From Diplonema japonicum (taxonomy: Eukaryota > Euglenozoa > Diplonemea > Diplonemida > Diplonemidae), in the NCBI GenBank assembly GCA_964019335.1, contig OZ025702.1:414001-478000 (forward strand): a stretch of DNA of 64,000 nucleotides, read 5' to 3'. This document shows positions 10,990 through 21,207 of the stretch, piece after piece. A program made the position numbers and the translations under genes. Position 1 is the first letter of the stretch, and each line of letters opens with the position of its first letter. The notes beneath the pieces were generated by a model that saw nothing but the letters and a program-made list of their open reading frames with translations, did no database searches and had not been told where the DNA came from.

Positions 10990-11010
10990 AAAAAATTAAA
11001 ATAACTATTT
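9858..11010. other. Intergenic homopolymer-rich DNA
   Basis: No gene is supported. It contains a C-run near 9965, A-run near 10115, T-run near 10227, a short (ga)n stretch near 10421, and a long A-run from 10958. I recognised no RNA gene or promoter. Confidence 0.45.
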
Positions 11011-12376
11011 ATTCCGGGGCAATAAAGTAGGGTTTATTTCCCCGAGACAGATTGTGGCTCCCGAGGACATAATTTTTACCTCGCTTCGCTCGGTAAAAAT
11101 TGGTTCCGAGGGGCCAGGACAATCTGTCGAGGGAAAAGGTAAACCCTACTTTACCCCGGAATACGGCGTTTTATTTACAGTTTATTTTCCCGAGGCCTAA
11201 ATTCTCAAAGAGCGGGACGTGGACTCCGGAATACGCTGGACGATCACGCTTGTTTGTAGAATGAAAAAAATAAAAATGGCAAAAGAAAAGAAAAAAAAAG
11301 GGGTGGAGTGGGTACTATCTACTCCTGGCGTGTGCGGATGTTGATATTGATGTTGACGTCCTGTGACTGGCTTGGGCTTCCTGGTCCTGGGCTGGTCTGT
11401 ATTTGACTCAAAAGTCCTGCCATGTGTTGCACACTGCTTGTGCTCTGTTCCACGTGTGCTGGCATGCTTGGGTTTCTCCATCCAAAATGTGATTGCATCA
11501 TGGAGATAGATGCGCCGTTTTTCAGCAGCAGCTGTGGCCGCAGAACGTCGAAAAGTGATGGAAACTTGGATATCTCATTGGCGGGCTTTCCGATGACGGA
11601 TGCCACATCGTACCCCAGTTTGTATACCTTTGCCAGGAACAGACGCTTGGTCTCTTTCTTAGGTCGTAGCAACGTACTGGTCCATTGCTGATGCATAAAA
11701 TGCCAGACATGTGGAATTTTGTGTGCCCACCCGTCTTTGAACGTGCTACAGTGCAGATAAAACTCCCATCAACTTGATTCTTAACAATGTCGCTGATTTC
11801 CAACGACACCACTTCGCAAGCTCTCATGCCCCCGCTAAACATGCAAGCAACGATAGCGGCGGTAGCGGTCCCTTTTTTTTTGTTCAATATAATTTTGAAC
11901 CTCGTCACTTTATAAAGTGGCAGCCACGTGACGCTCTTCGTTACGGTCCCAGGACTTTAACAAAGACGTCAAGCGAGGCCAAGCTTGTAGTTTGCAGTTG
12001 TACTTGGCTTTGAAGGTTGCGTTCAATTTGGAGTAAAGACACCAGAGGCTCGATGCCTTGAGCCCGGCTTCCCTCCTGCTTTGGAAGTAGGTCAAGATAT
12101 CTTGCTCACGCGGCTTCCCTGCTATGTTCTCTGACTCGAGCATCGCAGTCCACGCTTTTTCATAGGAAGGGTTCTTATATGTGTTTGACTCATAGATCTC
12201 TTCCATGCGCTTGACCTTCTTGCTTTTTGGCATCTTTAATAAAAAAAAAGAGCTGGAAGAATTATGTTGGCTTAAAAGTTTATTTGCCCGGGGGGGGGGG
12301 GGGGGGGGGGAAACCCTACTTTACGTTCCCCGCTCTTTGAGAATTTAGGCCGAGGGAAATAAACTGTGAAATAAAA
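11011..12376. mobile_element. Tyrosine-recombinase element with inverted-repeat ends, decayed
   Basis: Inverted repeats of about 47 bp bound the coding part: 11169-11216 (acagtttattttcccgag then cctaaattctcaaagagcg) against the reverse complement of 12329-12375. Left of the inner arm sits a large hairpin (about 11014-11162) whose arms start attccgggg and whose centre is ctcgcttcgctcg. The right side also has aaaccctactttac next to a G-run (12290-12310). The internal gene is a broken tyrosine recombinase on the minus strand. Tyrosine recombinase with no reverse transcriptase suggests a Crypton-like element; Cryptons usually lack long inverted repeats, so these ends may be part of, or borrowed from, the local foldback repeat family. 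Confidence 0.6.
11319..12233 (-). pseudogene. Crypton-like tyrosine recombinase, frameshifted remnant
   Basis: Reads on the minus strand from an ATG at 12233. The N-terminal part (12233-11912) has the look of a core-binding domain (SSLWCLYSKLNATF). The catalytic part continues in another frame with FSGGMRACEVVSLEI, carrying the first catalytic Arg, and RSKTG, the Lys loop. It shifts again near 11690 to a third frame with VIGKPANEI and MMQSHFGWRN. The Arg-box FRRSAAT is readable only in yet another frame near 11555. The position of the catalytic Tyr reads His (AHVEQS, codon cac instead of tac). At least three frame changes plus the lost Tyr make it non-functional as read. Family assignment is from the motif order. 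Confidence 0.65.
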
Positions 12377-13951
12377 AAAAAAAAAAAAAAAAAGTTCTTC
12401 TTTCTTATGTCGTATGTCTCAATAATGATTTCTTTTTCTTTTTTCTCTTCGTTATGTGTTTCTTTTTTCTTTTTTTTTTCTCGCTTTCTTACCCGTTGTC
12501 TTTCCTTTGTGATCAACAAACCTCCAAGGAAAGGAAGAGGGAAGAAATAAACAGCAACAGCTGTTTCAAACGTGTAGGGTAGAACAGCACATTTGCTGTA
12601 TCTTTTTCTCTTTATCTTTCTTTCTTTTTTTTTTTTTTTTTTTTCCCTTCGAGATAAATTGTAACAGCAGTACTGGAACAAACAAAAGAGAAGACAATTC
12701 TCCTTCTTTTGGAAGAAGTAAAAATATCTGGCAGTGGGAACTTCAACTCCAAGCGAATCGAAAAAAGGGGACACGGGTTATGGTCTAGCTTTTTTTTTTT
12801 TTTTTCTTATCTTGCTTTCCCACCTTCCCACCCTGTCCCCTATGTTCTGATCTCAAAAATGGTTAGTAGTAAGCAACAAAGCCACACCCATGGGTGCCCA
12901 ACCTTTTTTTTCTTTGTTTTTTGCGAGCGCATATCTTTTTTTTTTTTTTTTTTTTTTTAAATAAACAGGCCCCTTTCGTATTTTCCACCAAACTTGATGC
13001 CCTTTTCGATTTCACCAAACACGGAAAACCCAATTTCATTTTCCCACTGTTCCCTGGGAACCATCAAAATTTTCCTTTCCTATGAAAACTAATTTGACTA
13101 AAAGAGGAAAAGGATTGACTCTACAGTACGACACTACGAAGGCTGGGTGTAGAGCACCTCGAGGAGGGTCTGCGGCTGTGAAGCAGTAGTCGAGTAGCGG
13201 GGATTCTTGCAAGAACGGGCAATGTCTCCTTCGCCCAGTTTCCTCTCATCCCTTTGATTTGGTTACACCAGGGCTAGGGAATCTTCACACCCGCAAACAC
13301 TTGGGTTTGGACTTAACAATCCACCTTTTTTTGCAACGGCAGGGGGTCCTTCCCCAATGTTCAGACTGCTGAAATGCACGCGGGGTACCTCTTTTAAAAC
13401 CTGAAAAGTAGTTGGAAGTAGGCTTTCTGATGTACCTTATTGTAGCTTTCAAGGGAGAAGGCGAAAGTAGTGATGAATGGTTTAAGCAAAGGACAGTGGA
13501 AGATGGAAAATATTTTGGTGGATATGAAATTGCAAGTTTAACGATGAACAATAGGAAATATACTCGGGGTGGACAAAAGGGTAAAAACAGGGCACAGAGT
13601 TTGGCGGAAAATCCAAATAAGCGTGTTTTTCCTTTTTTGAAAAAAGATGTCCCCATTTTTGCAAGGGGTCCCTGCCTGGCTGGAGGGAGGATAAAAATTA
13701 TAGTCAAAGGTTTGCTTTCTTTTTTTGAATTGCTGTAAACCTACCTTTACGTTGGACCTTCTAAGAAGTAACCCTGTTTTTCTTTCTTCCAAAACCTGTT
13801 GATGCTCCAATCGTATTTTTTGTTGAAAATTAAAAAATGGGGCGATTTGAGTTTCCCATTCTGGGTTGTAAAACCTACCTGTGCAAGTTTCGAGAACAGG
13901 AAAAAACAAAATTGTCGCGAAACAAGAAAATGATAGCTGAGAGAATTGTCA
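12377..13951. other. Intergenic region
   Basis: No gene is supported. T-runs lie at 12626 and 12935; 12960-13900 is of more mixed composition but has no long frame with recognisable protein. The segment 13090-13340 is relatively GC-balanced and could hold an RNA gene or old repeat, but I recognise none. Confidence 0.4.
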
Positions 13952-14004
13952 GCCTCCCTAGCTCAGTCGGTAGAGCGCAAGGCCCTTAACCTTGTGGTCG
14001 CGGG
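13952..14004 (+). tRNA. tRNA-Lys(CTT), 3' part lost in assembly gap
   Basis: The 5' two thirds of a tRNA are present: acceptor strand gcctccc (13952-13958), D-arm gctc/gagc with agtcggta loop, anticodon stem caagg/ccttg, loop cccttaa, variable tggtc, then gcggg of the T-arm before the N gap. The loop gives anticodon CTT (13985-13987), read as Lys. The base before the anticodon is C (13984) instead of the near-universal T. The A-box (tagctcagtcgg) is intact. The T-loop and 3' acceptor cannot be checked because of the gap. Confidence 0.85.
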
Positions 14005-14204
14005 NNNNNNNNNNNNNNNNNNNNNNNNNNNNNNNNNNNNNNNNNNNNNNNNNNNNNNNNNNNNNNNNNNNNNNNNNNNNNNNNNNNNNNNNNNNNNNNN
14101 NNNNNNNNNNNNNNNNNNNNNNNNNNNNNNNNNNNNNNNNNNNNNNNNNNNNNNNNNNNNNNNNNNNNNNNNNNNNNNNNNNNNNNNNNNNNNNNNNNNN
14201 NNNN
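14005..14204. other. Assembly gap (200 N)
   Basis: Exactly 200 N, probably a placeholder length. It interrupts the tRNA gene on its left and a poly-A run on its right. Confidence 0.99.
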
Positions 14205-14293
14205 AAAAAAAAAAAAAAAAAGAAAACGAAAAAAGAAAAAGTACAGTAAAGGGAATTTCTTTGTGTTTCCCTTCAAACAAATACGCACGCGTG

Positions 14294-14324
<31 letters not shown>

Positions 14325-15107
14325 GAGCTTTTAATAGAGTTTGCGAAGTTGTACTCTTCTAACTAAAACGAATAAGGTATTCAAAGAAAAATAATTTTAA
14401 AAAAAAAAAAGAAAAGCCTGTTATGTTTACTTTTTCTATCGGGTTCTGTTCTGTTAAGTGTTGGTTCTTTTTATTGGTGGACCGTTGCTAACCACTTTGT
14501 TCCTATCATAGTGAATTTATTTATTTATTTTTTTTTCTCTTTCACTGCAATAATATATTCAATTTATACTTTCTTAATTCCCCTTTTTTTTTTATATATA
14601 TATATCCTTTTTGCTATTTTTTTTCTTCTCTTCCCCAACAGGGAAAGATAAAACGCTCTCCTCCTCCCAGGTGGGGAATAGGTTGGTAATGTATTCCCCT
14701 TGAGGACACCACTGTGTGCCACTTCGCCAGATGGGTCCGGTATCTGCAGATGACTAGAAGCCGACGCTCTTGAACAAGCTTCTAAGTCCTTCCCTTGTAG
14801 GGCAAAGAGTTTACTGTTAAATTTTTCTTCTTCTTTTGTTTTCTATCTAAACGCTGTCACTTTACGCCAAAACAGCCTTTTTACCGCCATGGTAACCTAT
14901 TTTGATTTCCACTGGGGCCAAATAAGTAGTGAACTTTTCTGAACTTTGCTGCCGCTTCTTACTTCGTTTTTTGCCATGCTCATGAAAAACCTCACCAAGG
15001 CATTTAAAATGATACAGGTTACCGTGGGCAACATGGGAGGTGGGGGGAAGTATATAAGTTGAAATATCGATTTGGGCTTTTGGCTTTTGGGGTCGTTTTC
15101 TCCAAAA

Positions 15108-15138
<31 letters not shown>

Positions 15139-15721
15139 TAAAAATAAAAAAGAAAGAAAAAAAAAAAAAGAAAACCTACTATTTAATTATTAACTATTTT
15201 GGGGGAACGGAAAAAAAAAAAAATTCCTCTCCTTCTCCTCCCAACCCGAAGAAATCAGTTGACCCAGAAACAGACGGAAGGAAATCCGAAACACAGAAAG
15301 AAGGAAACTTAAAAAGAAAAAAAAAAGAAATAATACAAAGTTCGGGAAGGAAAAAAAAAAAAAACTAAAAGAGAGGAAGAGGAAAAAAAAGAAGAATTCC
15401 CCCATTCCCATCCCCTTACTCCCTTTCCCAGAAAATGGTTCAGGTGAACTAGCTGGACCAGAGCAAAAAAAAAACACTAAGAATGAAAAAGAACGAAGAA
15501 AAAAAAAATGAGGAGTTTCACCACACCTTCTCGTTAGTGTATTTTCTTTCTATCTGCAGTTCAACAAAAAAAAAAGATCCATCAAAAAGCACAAAAAAAA
15601 AAAATAATAATGATAATAATAGTCTTCACCCCTGCATCCTTTTCATCAAAATCTCCTAATATCTTCACTCTACACCTGTCCCCCCCCCCCCCACCCCTTG
15701 CCGATTATTAAAAAAAATGAA
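14205..15721. other. Intergenic region
   Basis: No gene is supported. A-runs at 14205 and 14294, (ta)n near 14594, A-rich stretches from 15104. The 14640-15060 part is mixed sequence without an open frame that I recognise. Confidence 0.45.
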
Positions 15722-17240
15722 TACTGTAAAACATAAATTACTAGAAGATGAAATGTCCAGAAGCTCTGGTGGTCCGGACATTTTTTTTCTGGGACTTTTT
15801 TTTTTAAAGGGCTGAACCCGAAAACGGATGAACTAGTTTCTGTAGCAAAAGAGAAAATCAAACGAAAATCAGAGAATTGAATTACGGACTTTTCCAAAAA
15901 CTAAAAGATACCTCAAAATCCTGATTGTTCGCTTCTACCACAAACTTGTCGAACCGAACCACTTTCTTATGCTTGCTTTAGGGTTGTTCTTATACTTTTT
16001 ATTTTTCATTTTCCTAGCCACATTCCAGACGCTTATCTTCATTAACTTTTTCAAAAATGCAACAGGGCACTTTGACTAACTGGCGCTAATGTCCAGTATA
16101 TCTGACTGGAAACACCGCTTTGGTAGCTCCAAGGTCGATCCCCCTGCCGCACCCGTTACTGCGGGTCGCAAGCCTCTTCTGAACACGAAGAAACAACCAA
16201 GCTCTTTGCTGTATTCAGGTGCAGAACGGAAGGGGGGTGCCGGTAGCAGCGTCGGATATCTGTCTGTATGCAGAGGGTCTCCTGCGCTGCAACCCGCTGC
16301 AGAAGCGTTTAGGGGAACGGTGGTTTCTCCCAAGCCTGGGCAACCAGCTGTGCTCCAAGCATGGCATCATAGTCGCCCAACAGGGAAGTCTAGCAGCCCC
16401 AAAGACACCCAAGAAGCGAGGAGGTTGGCAGAGGAGGTCAGAAGGACCATCGAAGAACACGGGACCAGACGGCGCTTCCCCTGCTGCCGCTGGGGAAGAA
16501 GACGAAGACGAAAGGGGGTTCCAAGGCTGTCAAGGTTAGGGGTTTGGGGGACAGTTTTGCGTTTCCCTGTCTGGTGGGTCCCTCGTGTTGCACACCCCCC
16601 AGAAGGCTGGAGTTTAACAGCTTCGAAATCTCACTGGGCCACCCAGGAAACGCTTCGGCTCTAGAAGATTTGGTTCTCTCCTTCTGCTACAACCTCATCA
16701 GGCTGGGCCAACGAGCCCATCCTACTCATTCTTGATGACTACAATGTCCACACTACGCAGGCTTTTGTGAACTTGTTTTCAGAAACAAACGTTCACTTAG
16801 CGTTTGCCCCCCAGGCCCCACCTATTTGTGCCAGCCCCTGGATATAGGACTGAACGCCTCAATGAAGGCGACAATCAAGACCAAGTATAAAAAATGGTCT
16901 ATGAGGACTTGGACAAGTTTGTGGACGAAGGGAACCGTCAGGAAGAGTGGACAGTACCAAATACAAGTGAGATAACAGGACCACATCTGAGGTATTTTTT
17001 TTTAGTAATTCAACTTTTCCTTCTTTTTATTTTTGCCATTTTTAAGACTCTTGCAACAGAAACATAAGTTTTTCCGGGGAAACATGCAGCAGACAGGGGA
17101 CAGTGCGTAGGACAGGCTAGGACCCCCCCCCCTAGAAAAGTGCCAAAAAAATGTCCGGAAGGTATAATGCCCGGATAAAGAATCACCGGTGTTTCGGCGG
17201 TCCGACATTTTATCTTACGGGTTTTTTTTGTTCTACAGTA
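15722..17240 (+). mobile_element. Decayed pogo/Tc-like DNA transposon
   Basis: Terminal inverted repeats tactgtaaaaca (15722-15733) and tgttctacagta (17229-17240; reverse complement tactgtagaaca, 11 of 12 match) bound a region holding DDE transposase remains. Both ends carry a subterminal block flanked by aatgtcc and ggacatt-like words (15751-15783; 17149-17212). TA dinucleotides at the tips fit TA target-site duplication. The right end stops about 50 bp before the Arf-like gene, so the element may sit in that gene's leader or promoter. Confidence 0.6.
16707..16995 (+). pseudogene. DDE transposase C-terminal fragment (pogo-like, DDE_1 type)
   Basis: One frame reads EPILLILDDYNVHTTQAF, the classic second-Asp segment of DDE_1 transposases, then LAFAPQA. 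A +1 shift in a C/G-rich run is needed to continue as YLCQPLDIGLNASMKA, matching the conserved QPLD box and following Lys helix. Another shift at an A-run (near 16890) gives VYEDLDKFVDEGNRQEEW. Upstream (16089-16700) two overlapping frames may be further decayed parts but have no motif I trust. The frameshifts and absence of a full frame mark it as dead. Confidence 0.65.
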
Positions 17241-17291
17241 TCCTTTTTCATAATTCACCAAAGGTTCCCCTCCCCCCTTTTTTTTCTTGCA

Positions 17292-17942
17292 ATGGGACAA
17301 AGTGTTACAAAATCCTGTTTGGAGCGGCCAAAGGTTGAGGCGTCGGCTGTCCTGTTGGGTCCGAGCGGTTCAGGAAAGACGAGTATTTGTTTAAGATTAG
17401 CAGAAGAAGCTATGGTACCGAAGCCCACAGGCGTGGAGGAACCGCTGAAAGATAACCACATGGGCGCCTTGAGAATGAACAGATGGAAGTTTGATATAGG
17501 TGCCAACGGTGTGGGGACAAGATTCAAGGTGCTCGATCTAGGTGGGAAGAAGGAGCACCAAGCTGTGTGGAGCAACAGCTACGCAAACATGCGGTCGATA
17601 ATCTACGTCTTCGACCCCAGCACCGAGGCTTCTGTTGACCAAGCCGTTGCGGTCTTCCGTTCCCATGTGCTCCCTCACATCATCGCCGCTCGGATCCCCT
17701 TGCTGCTCCTCGCGAACGTTAAGTGCGACGACGCTGCCCCCCTTCCCCTTTCCTCCGTCGAGACGGCCTTCTCCCTCGAAGACTCCATAACATGGTCCTT
17801 CCATACTGTTTCCGCCATCTCCGGCCATGGTCTCCACGAGGCCATCACATCCCTTTGCGAAATGACAGCCGCCAGCACTAATGAACACCTCCGGAACGGG
17901 CTTCACTCCGGGTTCTTTTTTGATCTTCGGAATTTTTGGTGA
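17292..17942 (+). CDS. Atypical Arf-like small GTPase, N-myristoylation signal
   Basis: 216 residues from the ATG at 17292, chosen because it opens with MGQSVTKS, a fitting N-myristoylation signal as in Arf/Arl proteins. The P-loop is GPSGSGKTS (about 24-32). The switch II region is VLDLGG followed by QAVWSNSY, with the Arf-type Trp. The guanine-specificity box is unusual (ANVKCDD in place of NKxD), followed by SAISGHG in the place of the SAK loop. No clear switch I Pro-Thr pair is visible. It probably cycles on membranes as a regulator of traffic or cilia, as relatives do; the exact Arl subtype is not recognisable. A decayed transposon ends about 50 bp upstream of the start. Confidence 0.78.
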   Translation: MGQSVTKSCLERPKVEASAVLLGPSGSGKTSICLRLAEEAMVPKPTGVEEPLKDNHMGALRMNRWKFDIGANGVGTRFKVLDLGGKKEHQAVWSNSYANMRSIIYVFDPSTEASVDQAVAVFRSHVLPHIIAARIPLLLLANVKCDDAAPLPLSSVETAFSLEDSITWSFHTVSAISGHGLHEAITSLCEMTAASTNEHLRNGLHSGFFFDLRNFW

Positions 17943-17959
17943 CGGAGGGAAAAGGAGAT

Positions 17960-18003
<44 letters not shown>

Positions 18004-18450
18004 GTGGTGGGGATAACATGAAAATATAAGAAAAACATCAGATGTGTTGTTCGCTGTTGACCTCCTCGTCGGTCATCACCGGTAGCGCCCGAGTGGAAGA
18101 TCATAAAGCAGATGCTCAGGGTGACGAACAGGCAGCAAACTGCACGAGCGTAGAATCTTGGTTACCCGGGACGCCCCGGCTGGGGTTGAGCTGCACACCG
18201 CACGCATTAAGGACACGACGCGGAACGCAGAAGAAGCTACAATTCGGTTGCGGTGCGCCCCCTGTAATCAAGTAGACAGTTCTTGTGCAGGGCGCCGCCA
18301 ACACCGGCCTCCTTTAACTCATATTTTTTTTTTGTTACACGTATCGGGGGGGGGGAAGGGGGGGTTTTTTTTTCCGAGGGGCATTCTTAACCCGTATCCC
18401 TTTTCTTTTAATGTCGTTCTACTTTTTCAAATAAAACCACCAGGCAAGTC
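17943..18450. other. Intergenic region between GTPase and ABC genes
   Basis: Long T-run (17961-18001), then about 300 bp of mixed sequence with no recognised frame, then G- and T-runs near 18345-18374. The sequence ctactttttcaaataaaaccaccag just before the ABC start codon ends in an AG acceptor-like site. Confidence 0.45.
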
Positions 18451-20853
18451 ATGACGCTCACTAGAAACGCCCTGCGTGTCAATGCAGCAGTTTTTTTCGC
18501 TGCTGGCGCCGTGCTGGTGGCACGTCCCGAGCTGATCTGGGACAGCTATTCTGAGGACGATGTAACCAAGTTAGTCGACATCATCAGCAGGCTGCTGGGC
18601 GGGATCATGATGTGCAGCGGGGTGCTGTGCGGGGTCAGCTCCATGCAGAGGATGTCTTCAGGGACGCAGGAGCGTGTGGCAATGGGGTTCGCTTCCGGGG
18701 CAGCGTTGGTTTGGACGCTTGTACACGGTGTGGATGGGCTGGGCGAGAAGAGTGTCCACGACACCTACGCAGGGATGCAAGGCGGCATCGGTGGTGTTCT
18801 CATACTTTTCAATTCAACTGTCCTTATGCTTGACATTTTTAGCCGCATCCCTTCGGACGCTATATTCCTCAGAAGGGAATTCGAACACAACGAAGAAGAG
18901 GAACAGGAGCCTTTACTGGGGGACGACGAGGCCCATATCCCAGTGAGGACCTCAAAGCCTGCGGTGTTCTCCCTCAACGACGACGACGAGTCCGAAACCC
19001 CGCAGCGAAGGGAACATGACGGAAAGAAGAAGCCGGAGAAAGGCTGGGCGAAGCTAATCGACCTCGCGAAGCCGGAGCAGAAGATCCTGTACTCTGGGTG
19101 TCTGGCGCTCCTTATCCGGTTGCCGTTCTCAATGTCTATCCCGCACTTTGTGGCAGAGTGCATTGGGTGTCTTGTGAACCAGGACCAGAGTGGTGCGATC
19201 CGGAACATCATCTTCCTGATAGCCGCGGGGACCATAGACGCCATGCTTGACTTTTGGAATTTCTTCCTGTTCGGCTTCGCACAGCAGCGGCTTGTCAAAC
19301 GCCTGCGATGCACGCTGTTCAAAACCCTTCTCGGGATGGATATAGGTTTCTACGACGGCACATCAACGGGAGAGGTTGCCTCCCGCCTGCTGGTTGACAC
19401 GTCGGAGATGGGCAACGACCTCACATGGGTCTTCAGATGGACCATCGAAGCGGTAGTGCGCATCCTTGGCGTGATAGGGTACATGTACGTCAGGGAGTGG
19501 AGGCTTGCCTCTATCTCGCTCTCCGTGACACCCATCTGCGCCGTCATCAACAAGGTGTACGGAGATTGGCTCTCCAAGAATGCTGAGAAAGTGCAGGCCA
19601 CCCTCGCAGACTCCAACAAAGTCGCGGAGGAGGTGCTCTCGTCCGTCAGAACCGTCTACTCGTTCCACAACCAGGAGTACGAGACGCAGCGATACGAGGA
19701 AACCGTTTTCAAGTGGTACAACTTGAACATTAAACAAACCTTCATGCAAGCGCTTTACTACATGTCTGTGGCAACCTTCTTGTTCAACACCTGTGTCCAG
19801 GCTGCCATCCTTCTGTACGGTACACGGCTTGTCATCCACGAGGGCATGGACGCATCTATCCTTTTCGCCTTCATGCTGTACCAGGCTATGCTGCAGCAGT
19901 GGATCACGGCACTGCTCAACTCTTTCACTAACCTCATCAAGTCGACTGGCGCCGGTGCCAAGGTTTTTGAACTTCTGGAGCAACCGCCCCCTCCCCGCTC
20001 CAAAGACCTTGTCCCAGAAGCCCCAGAAGGGCATACTATTGAGCTGCAGGACGTCTTCTTCAAGTACCCCACCCGCGAAGCGGAAGTTCTGAAGGGGATC
20101 TCGTTCAAGGTCCGTCCAGGTGAGACCGTCGCGCTAGTCGGCCTGTCTGGGGCGGGGAAGTCGACACTCTTCCACCTCCTCGAGAAGTTCTACGACCCCT
20201 GCCAGGGCAGCGTTCTCCTCGACGGTATGCCCGTAGCAGACATCGACTCAACGTGGCTGCACTCGAATGTCGCCCTTGTGGGGCAAGAACCCGTCTTGTT
20301 TTCGGGAACGATCCGGTCGAACATTCTATACAGCCTTCTGCAACGTCACCCGAACCTCATGAAGCAGATGGAGGAGGACAGTACCCTGCGTGATGAGATG
20401 GAGGGAAGGGTGCGGGATGCGGTGCGGCTGGCCAACGCAACGGAGTTTATCTCAAAGCTCCCCGACGAGATGGACACGGAGGTAGGGGAGAAAGGGGCGC
20501 AGCTCTCGGGGGGGCAGAAACAGAGGATAGCCATCGCTAGAGCGTTGATCCAGGACCCAGGTGTGCTACTTCTTGACGAAGCGACGTCAGCATTGGACTC
20601 AAGCTCGGAACGTGTTGTGCAAAAAGCCTTGGAAGCAGCGGCTAAAGGACGTACTACCTTGGTCATCGCACATCGGTTGTCTACTGTAGCTCGAGCAGAC
20701 TGCATCCTTGTCCTTGATGGAGGACGTGTGGTCCAGCAGGGCACCCACGAGGAACTGCTAGCCGCCCCACAGGCTACCGACCCCAACCAGCTCACCTACC
20801 GTACCCTCGTCGAGCAGCAGATGCGTCCCCAGCTGGAAATCGAAAAAGAGTAA
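18451..20853 (+). CDS. ABC transporter, ABCB-type half exporter
   Basis: 800 residues, one exon. The N-terminal part (about 1-140) has several extra hydrophobic segments, followed by an acidic linker, then a type I ABC exporter membrane domain (about 210-510, FGFAQQRLVKRLRCTLF typical of coupling helices) and one nucleotide-binding domain. Motifs: Walker A GLSGAGKST (about 564), Q-loop GQEPVLFSGTI, signature LSGGQKQR (about 685), Walker B VLLLDEATSALD (about 704-715), H-loop VIAHRLST (about 739). All catalytic residues are present, so it should be an active ATPase as a homo- or heterodimer. The extra N-terminal membrane region recalls TAP-like or HMT1-like half transporters. Substrate and membrane are unknown. 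The start lies 7 bp after a ccaccag acceptor-like site. Confidence 0.92.
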   Translation: MTLTRNALRVNAAVFFAAGAVLVARPELIWDSYSEDDVTKLVDIISRLLGGIMMCSGVLCGVSSMQRMSSGTQERVAMGFASGAALVWTLVHGVDGLGEKSVHDTYAGMQGGIGGVLILFNSTVLMLDIFSRIPSDAIFLRREFEHNEEEEQEPLLGDDEAHIPVRTSKPAVFSLNDDDESETPQRREHDGKKKPEKGWAKLIDLAKPEQKILYSGCLALLIRLPFSMSIPHFVAECIGCLVNQDQSGAIRNIIFLIAAGTIDAMLDFWNFFLFGFAQQRLVKRLRCTLFKTLLGMDIGFYDGTSTGEVASRLLVDTSEMGNDLTWVFRWTIEAVVRILGVIGYMYVREWRLASISLSVTPICAVINKVYGDWLSKNAEKVQATLADSNKVAEEVLSSVRTVYSFHNQEYETQRYEETVFKWYNLNIKQTFMQALYYMSVATFLFNTCVQAAILLYGTRLVIHEGMDASILFAFMLYQAMLQQWITALLNSFTNLIKSTGAGAKVFELLEQPPPPRSKDLVPEAPEGHTIELQDVFFKYPTREAEVLKGISFKVRPGETVALVGLSGAGKSTLFHLLEKFYDPCQGSVLLDGMPVADIDSTWLHSNVALVGQEPVLFSGTIRSNILYSLLQRHPNLMKQMEEDSTLRDEMEGRVRDAVRLANATEFISKLPDEMDTEVGEKGAQLSGGQKQRIAIARALIQDPGVLLLDEATSALDSSSERVVQKALEAAAKGRTTLVIAHRLSTVARADCILVLDGGRVVQQGTHEELLAAPQATDPNQLTYRTLVEQQMRPQLEIEKE

Positions 20854-21207
20854 TCACTTGAACTTCTTTTTTTAAGAGTTTAAAGTAAGAACATTGGTAA
20901 CAGATCAAGGCAAGGGGCGGCCTCACAGTTTTGACCTTTTTGTCTTCTGAGAAAAAAAAAAAAAAAAGCTCCCGCCAACAAGGTTATGGCAGGCGCAGCA
21001 CCTTAACTCAATAATATTCAGTTCTTTTTTTTTTCTTCTTTTTTTTTTAAAGCCAGTGTTCGATTTCGTTCCACGTCTATCCCTTTTGAGACCCGTCCCC
21101 TTCATGGCTATCACGGCGGTTCGGTAAGAAGTTATTCTCTTTTCTTTTCCGGCACCATCGCACCCCTCCCATCCCTTCGTGTTGCAGCGAGATATTTATA
21201 TGCGAAA
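20854..21207. other. Intergenic region
   Basis: No gene. A-run near 20950 and T-runs near 21024. A pyrimidine tract from 21136 ending in gtgttgcag (21180-21188) just ahead of the AlkB-like start is a strong acceptor-type signal. Confidence 0.5.

Noticed and set aside
16089-16664. 191-codon frame upstream of the DDE remnant
   Set aside because: Another frame overlaps it with equal openness and neither shows a domain; treated as decayed transposon sequence.
18042-18300. Mixed sequence with gcgcccgagtgg and ggggttgagctg words resembling tRNA boxes
   Set aside because: Box spacing (about 90 bp) and sequence are too poor for a tRNA or a credible SINE head.
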